A stretch of 64,000 nt of DNA from Deinococcus aerolatus (GCF_014647055.1 NZ_BMOL01000001.1:52501-116500), one strand, 5' to 3'. Counted from the stretch's first letter, positions 51,295-64,000 are shown. The notes: a model not told the origin generated them from the letters alone. Numbers and translations are program-made.

Positions 51295-52317
51295 TCAGTG
51301 GAACCTCACGCGGGGGTCGATCACGCCGTACAGGATGTCCACCGCCGTGCTCATGATGACCACCAGCATGGCCGAGAGCAGCGTGAAACCCAGTACCCCG
51401 GCGATGTCCAGCTGAAGCGCGGCCTGCACGAACCACTGTCCGATGCCGGGGTAGGCGAAGATCGTCTCGGTAATGATCGAGCCGCCCAGCAGGTTGATCA
51501 CCAAAAAGCCGCCCAGCGTCACGATGGGCAGCAGGGCATTGCGGCGGGCGTGTTTGCCGTTCACCACCTTGGACGACAGGCCCTTGGCGCGGGCGGTACG
51601 CACGTAATCGCTGGTCAGCACTTCCAGCATGCTGTTGCGCATGACCTTGACCAGATTGGCGCTCAGGACGATCAGCAGGGTCACGGCAGGCAGAATCATG
51701 TGACGCAGCGCGTCCCAGGCAATGTCCCAGCGACCGTTCAGCGCGGCGTCGACGGTCATCATGCCGGTGTAACGCCGCATGTCTCCCACCGAGAACTGGT
51801 TGATGATCTCCAGCTGGCCCGCGCCGGGCAGCCAGCCCAGATACGCGTAGAACACTGCCAGCAGCACGATGCCCAGCACGAAGGTCGGCAGGCTGTAGCC
51901 CAGCACCACCACCACACGCAGGATCTGGTCGATCAGCTTGTCCTTGTGCAGCGCGCTCAGGGTGCCCAGCCAGATGGACAGCAGCAGAATAGGAATGGCG
52001 GTCAGCAGCGCCAGCTCGATGGTGTTGGGCAGCCGCTCCTGAATGGTGGCGACAACCTCCTTGTTGCTGGCCTTGGAAAAGCCCAGGTCGCCCTGGACCA
52101 CGTTGGAAAACCAGCGGCTGTACTGCACCGGGAAGGGGTCGCGCAGGCCGCGTTCGTCAATGATCTGCTCCAGACGCGCGGCCTGCTGCTCGCTGCGGAT
52201 GTACGGCGCGGCGCGCTGCTCAGGCGTGAGCAGCTGGGTCAGCCCGATCACCAGCACCGACAGGATAAGCATGACGATGGGAATCTGGAGCAGGCGGCGG
52301 ACGGTGAAATTCAGCAT
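51295..52317 (-). CDS. Peptide/nickel-type ABC permease (DppB class)
   Basis: Membrane protein of 340 residues: [37 protein letters not shown], the EAA loop [20 protein letters not shown], and the C-terminal [14 protein letters not shown]. It pairs with the DppC-class permease 31 bases downstream. GAGG precedes the ATG. No ATP-binding genes follow, so these are encoded elsewhere. Confidence 0.94.
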   Translation of the reverse strand: MLNFTVRRLLQIPIVMLILSVLVIGLTQLLTPEQRAAPYIRSEQQAARLEQIIDERGLRDPFPVQYSRWFSNVVQGDLGFSKASNKEVVATIQERLPNTIELALLTAIPILLLSIWLGTLSALHKDKLIDQILRVVVVLGYSLPTFVLGIVLLAVFYAYLGWLPGAGQLEIINQFSVGDMRRYTGMMTVDAALNGRWDIAWDALRHMILPAVTLLIVLSANLVKVMRNSMLEVLTSDYVRTARAKGLSSKVVNGKHARRNALLPIVTLGGFLVINLLGGSIITETIFAYPGIGQWFVQAALQLDIAGVLGFTLLSAMLVVIMSTAVDILYGVIDPRVRFH

Positions 52318-52541
52318 GGGGGCCTCGCTGTCGGTGGGCGGAAAGAGGTGTTCACTGTGGCAACCGTCCCGGAAGCGGGGCAGGAAGGCGCGCCGTGAAA
52401 AGCTGTGGAGGTGTGTGGGTCATCAGAAGGGGGGCAGTCTACAAAACGCAGGTGCAAAGGGGAAGCGGGGGGGCAACCCATCTCATGGCCGCCCCGCCCG
52501 CTGTTCTTGGAACTCCCCGGTCCTGCTGTGCTGCCAGGGGT

Positions 52542-54272
<1,731 letters not shown>

Positions 54273-54374
54273 GGAGCCTCCTGAAAGGGGTTGACGGGTG
54301 GGGTGGGAGAGCCAACAAAAACGCAAAGGTCGAAGTTGCCCGGCCTGTCACCTGTCTAGTGTTTGAACGGGCGC

Positions 54375-54380
54375 ATCATA
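54375..54380 (-). promoter_or_regulatory. Possible -10 hexamer for dppA
   Basis: TATGAT on the minus strand about 100 bases before the ATG. A TTGACC lies only 5 bases upstream and is not correctly spaced, so the -35 is unclear. Confidence 0.4.
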
Positions 54381-54459
54381 GCGTAGGTCAATCGGCTCTG
54401 TGTGAACTGGGCCAGCATCTGCTGAAGAGGGTGGGGGGGGCGGGGGATCCCGTCCAGCC

Positions 54460-54475
54460 CTGCTGGGCCCAGCAG
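54460..54475. repeat. Perfect 16-bp palindrome
   Basis: CTGCTGGGCCCAGCAG, symmetric without spacer, upstream of dppA. Could be an operator or a cruciform-type repeat. Confidence 0.5.
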
Positions 54476-54661
54476 TCAGACGTGAATCCGCAAAAATGGT
54501 GCTCCGTGCCGCCTCACGGTCCGGTGCAACCCATGTCGTACACACGGCCGTCCCTTCACGGCCCATACCCCCTGCTTTCATCGTCAACCGTCGTCCTGGC
54601 AGGACGCGCTGTGGAGAGCACGGCACACCGCTGCATGCCCCCATTCTCAGACCGGTGCTGG

Positions 54662-54667
54662 TACCCT
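54662..54667 (+). promoter_or_regulatory. Leaderless -10 hexamer for lipoprotein gene
   Basis: TACCCT, 7 nt before ATG 54675. Confidence 0.6.
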
Positions 54668-54674
54668 GAGCGCC

Positions 54675-55148
54675 ATGTTCCGCCTTCCCCAGCTGCTGTC
54701 ACCGCGTCTTGTATTGGTGGGTCTGGCTCTGGCCGCCACCTCATGCGCCCCGCGCGTCACCCTGCCGCAAACCCAGATCAGCTCCGGCGTCAGCGTCAAT
54801 GGCCGGTTGTTGACTGTCACGCTCGTTAACCTTGGGCCGCACGATCTGCTGCTGAAGAACGACTGCCCACGTCCTTTCAGGCTCAGCGTGCAGGACGCGG
54901 CCACAACCGGGCAGCCGGAGCTGAAGTACGGGCAGTTTCAGGTGTGCGTGGCGTCGTACCTGCCGCCCAGGGCGTGGAACATCGGCGAGCGCATCGAGGC
55001 CGTGGTGGAGTTTCCCCAGGACACCGGCCTGCGCACGCTGGAGGCCCAGGCCAGCATCAACGTCAAGCTGGCCTCGGAAGGCATGGGGGCCGATGGATTC
55101 CGCACGGTGCAGGTGAAAGTGCCGGCCTTTCAGGTGAACATCCAGTAG
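54675..55148 (+). CDS. Putative lipoprotein, BsuPI-like domain
   Basis: Protein of 157 residues. N-terminus MFRLPQLLSPRLVLVGLALA then ATSCAPRV has a lipobox-like Cys at about 24. The mature domain (NGRLLTVTLVNLGPHDLLLK, NDCPRPFRLSVQDAAT, WNIGERIEAVVEFPQDTGLR) reads as an immunoglobulin-like beta sandwich similar to BsuPI-type proteinase-inhibitor domains. Role unknown; probably envelope-anchored. Confidence 0.72.
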   Translation: MFRLPQLLSPRLVLVGLALAATSCAPRVTLPQTQISSGVSVNGRLLTVTLVNLGPHDLLLKNDCPRPFRLSVQDAATTGQPELKYGQFQVCVASYLPPRAWNIGERIEAVVEFPQDTGLRTLEAQASINVKLASEGMGADGFRTVQVKVPAFQVNIQ

Positions 55149-55193
55149 GCCGGAAGCGCCGCCTCACAGACGCGCCTCTCCCACTCGGTATGA

Positions 55194-55220
55194 AAAGGCC
55201 CTCTTCACGCGAAGAGGGCT
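55194..55220. terminator. miaB terminator, usable from both sides
   Basis: GCCCTCTTC-ACGC-GAAGAGGGC with a 4-T run on the minus strand, 25 bases beyond the miaB stop. Confidence 0.8.
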
Positions 55221-55244
55221 GCATGATGACTGGCGTTGGGGGTT

Positions 55245-56624
55245 TCAAGCCATCTGCAAGGGACTGCTGAGCGCCGCCGCCTGCGGTTCCAGCCGGGGCA
55301 CTTCCGGCAGCGGCTGGCCGTCCGCGCCCAGGATCTGGCCGTAGAGCATGTGCGGGGTGCTGTGGCCAATGCGCACGGAGTAGACGCCCGCACCGTCCGC
55401 GCCGATGGCCTTGGGGACCACAGTGGGGTGGTTGCCGCGCGTGTGGCCTTCCAGAAAGCCCTCGCTGTGAGCGTCGCCGCGCAGCAGCACCTCCTGCACG
55501 GTACCCACCTTGCCCGCATTCTTCAGCTTGCTCCACTCCTTTTGCTTGACGATCAGGCGCTGCAGACGCTCGGTCTTCAGCTCGCGCGGCAGGTCCGCGA
55601 AGTGCTTGTAGCTGGGCGTGCCGGGGCGCGGCGAGTAGATGAACATGTAGGCGCTATCAAACCCCACCTCGTCGTACAGGCTCAGGGTGTCCTGGAAGTC
55701 TTCCTCGGTCTCGCCGGGAAAGCCCACGATGATGTCGGTGGCCAGCACCACGTTCGGCAGGTGCTTCTTGATGTCCGCGATATGGCCCAGGTATTTCTCG
55801 CGGGTGTACTCGCGGGCCATGCGCCGCAGCACGCGGCTGCTGCCGCTCTGCACCGGCAGATGTACGAAGTCGCAGACGGCGGGCGTCTCGGCCATTGCGG
55901 CGGCCACGTCCTCGGTGAAGTTCATCGGGTGGCTGGTGGTGAACTTGATGCGGCGCACGCCGCTTCCGCCCACCAGCCGCAGCAGATCGGCGAACGACGG
56001 GTACCCGGCCAGCCGTGCGCCACCGTCGACGCCGTAAGCGTTGACGTTCTGGCCCAGCAGCGTGACTTCCTGCACGCCGGCTGCGAGTTGCAGGTCCAGC
56101 TCCCTGAGAATGTCGTCGGGCGAGCGGCTGACCTGCGGGCCGCGCGTGGTGGGCACGATGCAGTAGGTGCAGTGGTGGTCACAGCCGCGCATGATGGTCA
56201 GGTGCGCCTGCAACCGGCCGGTGGGCGACGGTGGGATGTGTCCATGCAGCTCATCCTTGAACTGCAGGCCCCAGAAGCGGCCGTTGCTCTCCAGCGCCGC
56301 GCCGATGTCCAGCAGGCTGCCCGGCCCCAGCAGCACGTCCACCTCGAACTTGCGGGCCATCTGTTGGCCCTCTTCCAGCTGTGCCAGACAGCCCATCATG
56401 CCCACCACCAGCGGGCGCTGGGCCTTGACCTTCCGCAGTTGCCCCAGCAGGCTGCGGACCTTGTCCACCGGTTTGCCGCGCACCGCACAGGTATTCACCA
56501 GCACGAAATCGGCCTCGTCAATGCTCTCCACCAGATCCGCGCCGAAGCTGACCAGTTGCGACTGGACCAGATGCGTGTCGTACTCGTTCATCTGACACCC
56601 GTAGGTGATCATGTGTGCCTTCAT
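55245..56624 (-). CDS. miaB: tRNA-2-methylthio-N6-dimethylallyladenosine synthase (MiaB)
   Basis: Radical-SAM enzyme of 459 residues that adds the methylthio group to i6A37 of tRNAs reading U-starting codons. N-terminal UPF0004 domain with Cys10, Cys46 and Cys79 ([36 protein letters not shown]) binds one [4Fe-4S] cluster; [17 protein letters not shown] (Cys148, 152, 155) binds the SAM cluster; the C-terminal part from about residue 375 is a TRAM domain. ATG 56624 is chosen because the family starts there and AGGAGAA lies 11 bases upstream. Confidence 0.95.
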   Translation of the reverse strand: MKAHMITYGCQMNEYDTHLVQSQLVSFGADLVESIDEADFVLVNTCAVRGKPVDKVRSLLGQLRKVKAQRPLVVGMMGCLAQLEEGQQMARKFEVDVLLGPGSLLDIGAALESNGRFWGLQFKDELHGHIPPSPTGRLQAHLTIMRGCDHHCTYCIVPTTRGPQVSRSPDDILRELDLQLAAGVQEVTLLGQNVNAYGVDGGARLAGYPSFADLLRLVGGSGVRRIKFTTSHPMNFTEDVAAAMAETPAVCDFVHLPVQSGSSRVLRRMAREYTREKYLGHIADIKKHLPNVVLATDIIVGFPGETEEDFQDTLSLYDEVGFDSAYMFIYSPRPGTPSYKHFADLPRELKTERLQRLIVKQKEWSKLKNAGKVGTVQEVLLRGDAHSEGFLEGHTRGNHPTVVPKAIGADGAGVYSVRIGHSTPHMLYGQILGADGQPLPEVPRLEPQAAALSSPLQMA

Positions 56625-56867
56625 GTCTGCTGTTCTCCTCTCAGCCTGACGGATGGATTCCGGGGCCTTTCTCGCGCCCGGCGCTGGGCGTGACAGTGGA
56701 GTGTAGCGCGTGGGCGGCACGGCAAGGCAGCCCGCGTACCAGCGGACAGGGCGGACACAAGACCGGTATCCCCGGCCCTCCACCCTTCGGCGGACGTGCC
56801 GGCCCGGCCCAGGCGCTAGGATGCTGCGATTTTTGGCTGCTTTCTCTTCCCCGCCCCACCCCACCGC

Positions 56868-56873
56868 TAGGAT
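56868..56873 (+). promoter_or_regulatory. Leaderless -10 hexamer for DUF5693 gene
   Basis: TAGGAT, 7 nt before GTG 56881. Confidence 0.6.
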
Positions 56874-56880
56874 GTGCTTT

Positions 56881-58767
56881 GTGACCGACCCGAACCGCGC
56901 TCCATTGCCTCAGCCTGCCCCGCCCTCCCCCGTTCCCGTGACCGCGACGACCCTGCCGCCCGCCACGCGCCATCCATGGACCCCGCTGCTGCTGGGGCTG
57001 ATCGCCCTGTCGCTGATTCCGGCGCTGCTGCTGGCCTTCGGGCGCGTGCAGTACGAGCAGTCCCAGAAAACGGCGGCGCTGGTCATGGACTATCCGGCGC
57101 TGGTCACGCAGGCCCGCCGCTTCGGGCTGGAGCCGCAGGCACTGCTGGACCGCTACCGGGCGCTGGGCGTGAACGGCGTGGCGCTGTACGAGGACACCAT
57201 CGCCAGCCTGATCCAGCGCGGCGAGGTCTACCTGAAAAACGGCTCGGACCTGGCGATGGACTTTCCGGGACAGGGCGTGAAGACCAACGCGGTGTATATG
57301 CAGACCGCGCCGGGGGTGCAGCCCGGCGACATCACGGACCGCTACACCATTCCCACCCGCACGGTGCAGATCGGTGGGCAGACCTGGACCGAATGGCCCA
57401 CGGACCCCACCTTCTTGCCTGCCGGGCCGGACAAGGAGAAGATCGAGGCCTTCAAGACGCAGGGCCTGACGCTGGTCTACCGCCCCTACCAGGATGACGC
57501 GGTGCCGGCTACCAGGGTGGGTGCCGACTGGCCGGACGTGCCGTTCATCGCCTTCACGGGCGACGAGGTGATCGGGTCACGCACGCCGGAACTGCTGGCA
57601 CAGGTGGACAGGGCGATGGGCCAGCGCCTGCCCGCCATCATCGAGGGCAATATTCAATCGGGGCTGGACACGCTGGTGGAAAAACACGGCGGGGTGCGCC
57701 TGTTCGCGCTTTCGCCTGCCTATCAGAACAAGCTCGATCCGCTGGACGTGGCCAGCAAGTACAACTTGGCCGCCCGTGAGCGCGGGATGCGCCTGCTGTA
57801 CCTGCGCCCCTACCCCACCATCAACGAGACCGAGGCGATGCTGGGCCGCACGCAGCAGTTGCTGGCCCGCTCCGGAATCACACTGGAAACGCCGCAGGTC
57901 GGCACCTTCACGCCCAGCCCGCTGCTGCGGGGCCTGAGCGTCGTGGGGCCGCTGGCGGCGCTGCTGCTGCTGGGCCTGAGCCTGCCGCTCTCACGGCTGG
58001 GGCTGCTCGCGGCGGCGGGGGTGGCGCTGGTGGCCTTTAGTCTGAACGCGCTGCACCCCTTCTCGGGCGCCGCCCTGGTGGCCGCCGTGACCTTCCCGGC
58101 GCTGGGCCTGGTGCTGCGGCGCTCACGCGTGACCGACTGGTTCGTGGCCACGGGGCTGAGCCTGGTGGGCGTGCTGTTCGTCTCGGCGCTGGGAGCCAGC
58201 CGCGAGAGCACGCTGGGTCTGGAGCCGTTCCGTGGGGTGGGCCTGACCCTGCTGCTGCCACTGATGCTGGTGGCGCTGAGCTTCCTGCCGCGCCAGGACA
58301 TCCGCAAGACGGCGACCGACATCTACGCCGCGCCCATCCGGCTGGGCGACGTGGCCGTGATGGCCCTGGGGCTGATCCTGCTGTCGCTGGTCTTCGAGCG
58401 GCGCGGCAACACCACCGGCGGCCCGGTCAGCGACTTCGAGGCGTCGCTGCGGCGTGACGTGCAGGACTCGGTCATCCGCCCGCGCTTCAAGGAGATCGCC
58501 ACGCACCCGCTGGCGCTGCTGGGCCTCAGCGGCACGCTGCCCGGCTACTTCAGCGGGCTGCTGATCCTGGCAGGCGTGGTGGGGCAATCCAGCATCCTGA
58601 ACACCTTCTCGCACTTTCACACGCCGCTGCTGATCAGCGCGGCGCGTGTGTTTATCGGACTGGGACTGGGGCTGCTGCTGGGCGGCGTCGCCATCGGGCT
58701 GCTGCGCTACGGAATGCGGCTGTGGACCACTTCCGGCTCACCGCGCGCCGCCAGGGGGCAGGCATGA
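56881..58767 (+). CDS. DUF5693 multi-span membrane protein
   Basis: Protein of 628 residues. One span near residues 38-58 ([20 protein letters not shown]), then a large extracytoplasmic domain with [20 protein letters not shown] then ALYEDT and [20 protein letters not shown], then about eight spans from residue 345 on. This is the DUF5693 layout, a family that sits next to csaB and is thought to help pyruvylated cell-wall polymer assembly. Its stop overlaps the csaB start (ATGA). GTG 56881 fits the leaderless hexamer. Confidence 0.87.
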   Translation: MTDPNRAPLPQPAPPSPVPVTATTLPPATRHPWTPLLLGLIALSLIPALLLAFGRVQYEQSQKTAALVMDYPALVTQARRFGLEPQALLDRYRALGVNGVALYEDTIASLIQRGEVYLKNGSDLAMDFPGQGVKTNAVYMQTAPGVQPGDITDRYTIPTRTVQIGGQTWTEWPTDPTFLPAGPDKEKIEAFKTQGLTLVYRPYQDDAVPATRVGADWPDVPFIAFTGDEVIGSRTPELLAQVDRAMGQRLPAIIEGNIQSGLDTLVEKHGGVRLFALSPAYQNKLDPLDVASKYNLAARERGMRLLYLRPYPTINETEAMLGRTQQLLARSGITLETPQVGTFTPSPLLRGLSVVGPLAALLLLGLSLPLSRLGLLAAAGVALVAFSLNALHPFSGAALVAAVTFPALGLVLRRSRVTDWFVATGLSLVGVLFVSALGASRESTLGLEPFRGVGLTLLLPLMLVALSFLPRQDIRKTATDIYAAPIRLGDVAVMALGLILLSLVFERRGNTTGGPVSDFEASLRRDVQDSVIRPRFKEIATHPLALLGLSGTLPGYFSGLLILAGVVGQSSILNTFSHFHTPLLISAARVFIGLGLGLLLGGVAIGLLRYGMRLWTTSGSPRAARGQA

Positions 58768-59738
58768 CCCGCCGGGTGGCCGTCAGCGGCTACTACGGCT
58801 TCGGCAACACCGGCGACGAGGCCATTGCGCTGGCCATCACCCGCGAGATCAAAAAACGCGGCCTGACGCCCCTGCTGCTCTCGAACACGCCCCAGGCCTC
58901 GGCCCAGACCTTCGGCAGCGAGGCGGCGGCGCGCATGAGACCGCTGCCGCTGCTGTCGGCCCTGGCCCGCTCGCAGGTGCTGCTCAGCGGGGGCGGCGGC
59001 CTTCTTCAGGACAGGACCAGCGCCCGGACCCTCAGCTACTACCTGGGCGTGATCCGTCTGGCCCGGCTGATGGGCAAGCGCGTGGTGATCTTTAACCAGA
59101 GCGTCGGGCCGCTGTCCCCGGAGGGAGGGCGCAAGGTGGCCGCCGCCCTGGCGGGACTCCGGATCATCGTGCGCGACGGGGGCAGCCTGGAAGTCCTGGA
59201 AGGCCTGGGCCTGCGGGCGGAATTGGGGGGCGATCCGGCCCTGCTGCTGTCGCCCACGCCGGAATTAACGCGTGACCTGCAGGGCGTGATCATCGCCCCG
59301 CGCGGGGACGTGGTGCAGGCGCTGGAGCCGCTGCAGCAGGTCACCGCGCAGCTGCGTCAGGCGGGGCGGCACGTCACCGCCCTGAGCTTCATGCCGGACC
59401 ACGACGACGCGGCCGCGCACGCCCTAGGGGCCCACCACGTGGTGAGCACCCGCGATCCGCAGACGGCGCTGGACGCCATTGCCCGCAGCGGCTACGTGAT
59501 CGGCGTGCGCCTGCATGCCCTGATCCTGGCCGCCGCCGCCGGGACGCCTTTTTCCGGCATTGCCTACGACCCCAAGGTGCAGGGCTTCTGCGCCGACGCG
59601 GGCGCACCCAGCCACCCGCTTCCCCCGGCAGCGGCCCTGCTGACGGAAGAGGCCGTCCGCCGCGTCACCCCCGACTGGAACGCCATCGAGGACATGAAAC
59701 TGCGCGCCGCCCACAGCTTCAGCCGGGCGCTGAGCTAG
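58764..59738 (+). CDS. csaB: Polysaccharide pyruvyl transferase CsaB
   Basis: Protein of 324 residues: RRVAVSGYYGFGNTGDEAIA, LARSQVLLSGGGGLLQDRTS, RVVIFNQSVGPLSPEGGRKV, and VIGVRLHALILAAAAGTPFS. CsaB adds pyruvate ketals to secondary cell-wall polysaccharide, creating the binding site for SLH domains of S-layer proteins. That is the expected role here, as Deinococcus holds its S-layer through SLH domains. It is coupled to the DUF5693 gene. Confidence 0.93.
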   Translation: MTRRVAVSGYYGFGNTGDEAIALAITREIKKRGLTPLLLSNTPQASAQTFGSEAAARMRPLPLLSALARSQVLLSGGGGLLQDRTSARTLSYYLGVIRLARLMGKRVVIFNQSVGPLSPEGGRKVAAALAGLRIIVRDGGSLEVLEGLGLRAELGGDPALLLSPTPELTRDLQGVIIAPRGDVVQALEPLQQVTAQLRQAGRHVTALSFMPDHDDAAAHALGAHHVVSTRDPQTALDAIARSGYVIGVRLHALILAAAAGTPFSGIAYDPKVQGFCADAGAPSHPLPPAAALLTEEAVRRVTPDWNAIEDMKLRAAHSFSRALS

Positions 59739-59841
59739 GGCAGTCGCCCGAAGGGTGGACTACACCTGAACGGACAAATGCTCCGGTCCGCCCACGTTAA
59801 TCAGCGCCGCAGGGTGGTCCAGCACGGTAGTTCAGGCAGGC

Positions 59842-60096
59842 TCAGGCCCGCGGCTTCACGTACGCCGCCAGGGCCGCCAGGGCGCTGGTCAGCACCGCCA
59901 GCCCCACCGCGCGCGCAAAGTGCGTGATGCCGGACAGCCCCAGCTGACCGCTCACGGCGTGTTCCAGGCTGCCTACCGAGCGCAGCCACAGCGGCGCCGT
60001 GGACCCCAGCGAGGCGAAAGCCCCCAGCGTCAGGACAGCCAGTGCCACCGCCAGCACCATCAGAACCACGGTCATAAGCCACATCAGGGCGCGCAT
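59842..60096 (-). CDS. Small hydrophobic membrane protein, unknown function
   Basis: Protein of 84 residues with two hydrophobic spans: ALMWLMTVVLMVLAVALAVL at the N-terminus and AVGLAVLTSALAALAAYV at the C-terminus. The segment between is short and uncharged. No family recognised and no strong ribosome site, but the frame is consistent and fills an otherwise empty gap. Confidence 0.55.
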   Translation of the reverse strand: MRALMWLMTVVLMVLAVALAVLTLGAFASLGSTAPLWLRSVGSLEHAVSGQLGLSGITHFARAVGLAVLTSALAALAAYVKPRA

Positions 60097-60240
60097 CAGT
60101 GCGGCGTCCCCATCACGCGGATCCTGGTCTGTCGGTCATCGGGGGGCATTCTATTCAAAGTGTCTTTCAGGACAGCGAAGAAAGTCACACCTCGCCCCCC
60201 TGGCCCCCATCCGGCAGGCGGCTGTGTGCCCTGTGGGCGG

Positions 60241-60246
60241 TACCCT
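60241..60246 (+). promoter_or_regulatory. Leaderless -10 hexamer for 84-residue gene
   Basis: TACCCT, 6 nt before GTG 60253. Confidence 0.55.
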
Positions 60247-60252
60247 GTAAGT

Positions 60253-60507
60253 GTGAGTCTGCCTGCCCGTGTCCGCGTGACCCGTCCGCCCCTGCCGCTG
60301 GCCCCCGCCCTGCATGCTGCCGCCGCCCGGCTGTGTCCCGGCGCCCCGCTGGAGCGCTTGCACAGCGCCGCCCTGGCCATTGCCGGGGGGGCCGTCATCG
60401 GCGCGCATCTGGTCTGGACCGACGGCGAGATGCAGGCCCTGGCGACGGTATGGCGCGGACGTGGCATTGAGGAGGCGCTGACGCGGGCAGTGGCCGAGCA
60501 AAGTTGA
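60253..60507 (+). CDS. Small protein, unknown function
   Basis: Protein of 84 residues from GTG 60253 (SLPARVRVTRPPLPLAPALH, then ALAIAGGAVIGAHLVWTDGE and MQALATVWRGRGIEEALTRA). The start is set by the leaderless hexamer; the longer frame from 59920 runs antisense to the small membrane protein gene. The C-terminal 25 residues look like a helical GNAT-like or dimerisation piece. Not recognised. Confidence 0.5.
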   Translation: MSLPARVRVTRPPLPLAPALHAAAARLCPGAPLERLHSAALAIAGGAVIGAHLVWTDGEMQALATVWRGRGIEEALTRAVAEQS

Positions 60508-60543
60508 GGCAGTCTCTCCCTTCCGCTCCTGCCTCAGTCCCTT

Positions 60544-60559
60544 CCTAACGCCCGTTAGG
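60544..60559. promoter_or_regulatory. TetR-type palindrome before the mutase gene
   Basis: CCTAACG-CC-CGTTAGG, perfect 7-bp arms, 41 bases before the mutase ATG. The form is that of TetR-family sites that control fatty-acid and branched-chain degradation genes in many bacteria. The regulator is not in the window. Confidence 0.65.
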
Positions 60560-60599
60560 CCCGCGCGTGGCATCATGGCCCCATACGGAGGCCAAGCGC

Positions 60600-62747
<2,148 letters not shown>

Positions 62748-62755
62748 TTACGCCC

Positions 62756-62784
62756 TTGACAGAATGAGCATTGTGGGCTAAGCT
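62756..62784 (+). promoter_or_regulatory. Sigma-70 promoter for the twin-VOC gene
   Basis: TTGACA (62756-62761), exactly 17 bases, TAAGCT (62779-62784), starting 9 bases after the mutase stop. Confidence 0.8.
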
Positions 62785-62785
62785 G

Positions 62786-62807
62786 CTGTTGAAGCCCAAT
62801 TCAACAG
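62786..62807. promoter_or_regulatory. Operator overlapping the start of the twin-VOC transcript
   Basis: CTGTTGAA-GCCCAA-TTCAACAG, perfect 8-bp arms, immediately downstream of the -10 and running up to the ribosome site. Its position would block initiation when bound; as RNA it would form a hairpin next to the ribosome site. Confidence 0.65.
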
Positions 62808-62819
62808 GAGGCACAACCC

Positions 62820-63617
62820 ATGTTCCAGCCGCAGACGTTCGCCCCCGTCGTGCCACCGCCCATTGCTGCGGGAGAACCCATCTGGGTGGATCTCATCACG
62901 CCTGCGCCGCAGGCAGCGCGCGACTTTTACGCCGCCCTGTTCGGCTGGGAATATCAGCTCTGGGAGGAGATGGGCGGGTATGCCACTGCCCACCGTGCGG
63001 GCAATAAGGTGGCCGGCATCTCGCCGCCGCCGCCGCAAGGGCTGAAGGGCTCCCCCGGTTGGCGGGTCAGCTTCGCCAGCGAAGACATTCACGCCGATGC
63101 CGCACGCATCGCAGCGCTGGGTGGACACACCGAGTCTGGCCCGATGCAGATCGGCAATCAGGGTCACATGGGCCAGTTCAGCGATCCCGACGGGGCCTCC
63201 TTCGGGCTGTGGCAGGATGATCGGCACGGCGGCTTCGCGGCGTATGACGGGCCGGGCCGCCTGGTCTGGGCCGAGGTGAACACCCGCAATGCCGAAGGTG
63301 CCGTGGACTTCTACGCCTCAGTGCTCGGGGCCACCAGCACCCCAATGCCCCAGGGGACCTACCATACCCTGCAACACGGCGGGCAGTCCTTCGCGGGCGT
63401 GTCGGGCAACGCGCAGAACTGGAACGCCGTGGGCGCAGCAGGCTGGATGGTGTATTTCTACGCCGACGACGTGGACCAGACTGTGCAGCGGGCCGAACAG
63501 GCTGGAGGCAAGGTGCTGGTGCCCCCCTTCGACATGGATTTTGGCCGCATGGCCGTGCTGTCCGATCCGGCGGGCGCGGTCTTCTCGGTCATGAATCCGC
63601 GGCCGGCGGGCGCGTAG
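62820..63617 (+). CDS. Two-domain VOC (glyoxalase-like) protein
   Basis: Protein of 265 residues with two VOC modules: [20 protein letters not shown] then [10 protein letters not shown], ending [15 protein letters not shown]; and [20 protein letters not shown], ending [16 protein letters not shown]. This is the COG3324-like type, often of unknown function. Methylmalonyl-CoA epimerase is also a VOC protein but is about 140 residues with one module pair of different pattern, so this gene should not be called epimerase on location alone. AGGAGG precedes the ATG. Confidence 0.85.
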   Translation: MFQPQTFAPVVPPPIAAGEPIWVDLITPAPQAARDFYAALFGWEYQLWEEMGGYATAHRAGNKVAGISPPPPQGLKGSPGWRVSFASEDIHADAARIAALGGHTESGPMQIGNQGHMGQFSDPDGASFGLWQDDRHGGFAAYDGPGRLVWAEVNTRNAEGAVDFYASVLGATSTPMPQGTYHTLQHGGQSFAGVSGNAQNWNAVGAAGWMVYFYADDVDQTVQRAEQAGGKVLVPPFDMDFGRMAVLSDPAGAVFSVMNPRPAGA

Positions 63618-63628
63618 ACCGTCCAGTC

Positions 63629-63659
63629 CCCCACCGCCCCGCCCAAGTGGTGGGGCTTT
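63629..63659 (+). terminator. Terminator after twin-VOC gene
   Basis: CCCCACC pairs with GGTGGGG around 13 nt; CTTTC follows. Confidence 0.6.
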
Positions 63660-63662
63660 CTC

Positions 63663-63668
63663 TATGAT
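63663..63668 (+). promoter_or_regulatory. Leaderless -10 hexamer for meaB
   Basis: TATGAT, 7 nt before ATG 63676. Confidence 0.65.
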
Positions 63669-63675
63669 TGGGCGC

Positions 63676-64000
63676 ATGTCCGTCCATCCCCTCGCTGCGC
63701 CCCTCTTGGCCGGCAGCCGCCGCGCGCTGGCCCGCGCCATCACCCTGAGCGAGTCCACCCGCGCCGATCACGAGGCGCAGGCCCAGCAGCTGCTTTCGGA
63801 AGTTGCGCCGCATGCCGGGCAGTCCATTCGGGTGGGACTGACCGGGGTCCCGGGCGTGGGCAAGTCCACCTTTATCGAGGCGCTGGGTGTCCATCTGGCC
63901 GATGCGGGGCGCCGGGTGGCGGTGCTGGCGGTGGACCCCAGCAGCGCCCGCACCGGCGGCAGCATCATGGGCGACAAGACCCGGATGCCCCGGCTGACCG
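63676..64000 (+). CDS. meaB: MeaB/ArgK G3E-family GTPase, mutase chaperone (3' end outside window)
   Basis: The frame is open to the end of the window (108 codons). After [20 protein letters not shown] comes [20 protein letters not shown] with the Walker A at residues 57-64, then [20 protein letters not shown] and RMPRL, the MeaB signature. MeaB loads and protects B12 on methylmalonyl-CoA mutase, encoded just upstream. It has its own leaderless promoter. Confidence 0.95.
   Translation, partial: MSVHPLAAPLLAGSRRALARAITLSESTRADHEAQAQQLLSEVAPHAGQSIRVGLTGVPGVGKSTFIEALGVHLADAGRRVAVLAVDPSSARTGGSIMGDKTRMPRLT

Larger units (their letters stand above)
54273..54674. other. Divergent region upstream of dppA
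   Basis: About 400 bases between dppA and a rightward lipoprotein gene. It holds a TATGAT hexamer and a 16-bp palindrome, listed separately, and a G-rich run near 54430-54445. No coding frame is supported. Confidence 0.5.

Noticed and set aside
54375..54391. TTGACC and TATGAT as a promoter pair for dppA
   Set aside because: They are only 5 bases apart, too close for sigma-70 recognition as one promoter.
55236..56693. 485-codon plus-strand frame
   Set aside because: Antisense to miaB, whose cysteine clusters are intact.
62820..63617. Methylmalonyl-CoA epimerase
   Set aside because: Location suggests it, but length and the COG3324-like double-module pattern do not fit the epimerase.

Overview
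This 64 kb window is high-GC bacterial chromosome that fits the genus Deinococcus. Four things point there: many genes have a TANNNT -10 hexamer only 5 to 9 nt before an ATG or GTG, the leaderless layout typical of Deinococcus; there is a BrxC/YtxJ-type bacilliredoxin (bacillithiol chemistry); there is a CsaB pyruvyl transferase beside a DUF5693 membrane protein (anchoring of SLH surface proteins); and the ribosomal, cell-wall and haem genes have Deinococcus-like sequences and lengths. The assignment rests on gene content and motifs, not on a database search. I saw no rRNA, tRNA, CRISPR array, transposase, prophage or origin. It reads as ordinary, densely packed chromosome with coding on both strands.

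Layout. 1-3.4 kb: end of a tandem GNAT gene, then a leftward MarR regulator and cytochrome P450 pair with a perfect operator, and a DUF2071 gene. 3.6-7.1 kb: a DUF2383 four-helix protein and an unusual leftward three-gene set ending in a HAMP-only membrane protein. 7.4-8.9 kb: thiol and peroxide defence (ohr, bacilliredoxin) and a small orphan. 8.9-15.6 kb: rRNA methyltransferases (RlmI-like, RlmH, RsmI), MraY, a GNAT and PfkA. 15.6-17.4 kb: an orphan branched-chain amino-acid-type binding protein and the SRP (4.5S) RNA. 17.4-24.3 kb: carbonic anhydrase, M29 aminopeptidase, L32, fused CobA-HemD, a GNAT and a P1 peptidase. 24.3-30.7 kb: PepF-like M3 peptidase, then a sugar ABC importer (binding protein and two permeases) followed by an SsuD-like flavin monooxygenase. 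30.7-36.7 kb: GlmM, an AlkZ-like glycosylase coupled to a peroxiredoxin, a dGTPase, and L13-S9. 36.7-44.4 kb: NfeD-SPFH pair, a twin ABC ATPase, secreted proteins, a HAD phosphatase, and a divergent histidine kinase and response regulator. 44.4-50.2 kb: three hotdog thioesterases, DUF402, DUF697, HemC and a twin-VOC dioxygenase. 50.2-55.2 kb: a DppABC-type peptide importer without ATPases and a lipoprotein. 55.2-60.5 kb: MiaB, DUF5693-CsaB and small proteins. 60.5-64 kb: methylmalonyl-CoA mutase, a twin-VOC protein and the start of the MeaB GTPase.

How genes work together. HemC and CobA-HemD supply the tetrapyrrole pathway from separate loci. GlmM and MraY serve peptidoglycan synthesis, and CsaB modifies the wall polymer that holds the S-layer. 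Ohr, bacilliredoxin, the peroxiredoxin and the glycosylase form a scattered stress and repair set. The sugar importer plus SsuD-like enzyme suggests uptake and desulfonation of a sulfonated sugar or a related compound; this is an inference. The mutase, its chaperone and a VOC protein form a propionate or branched-chain catabolism locus with two clear palindromic operator candidates.
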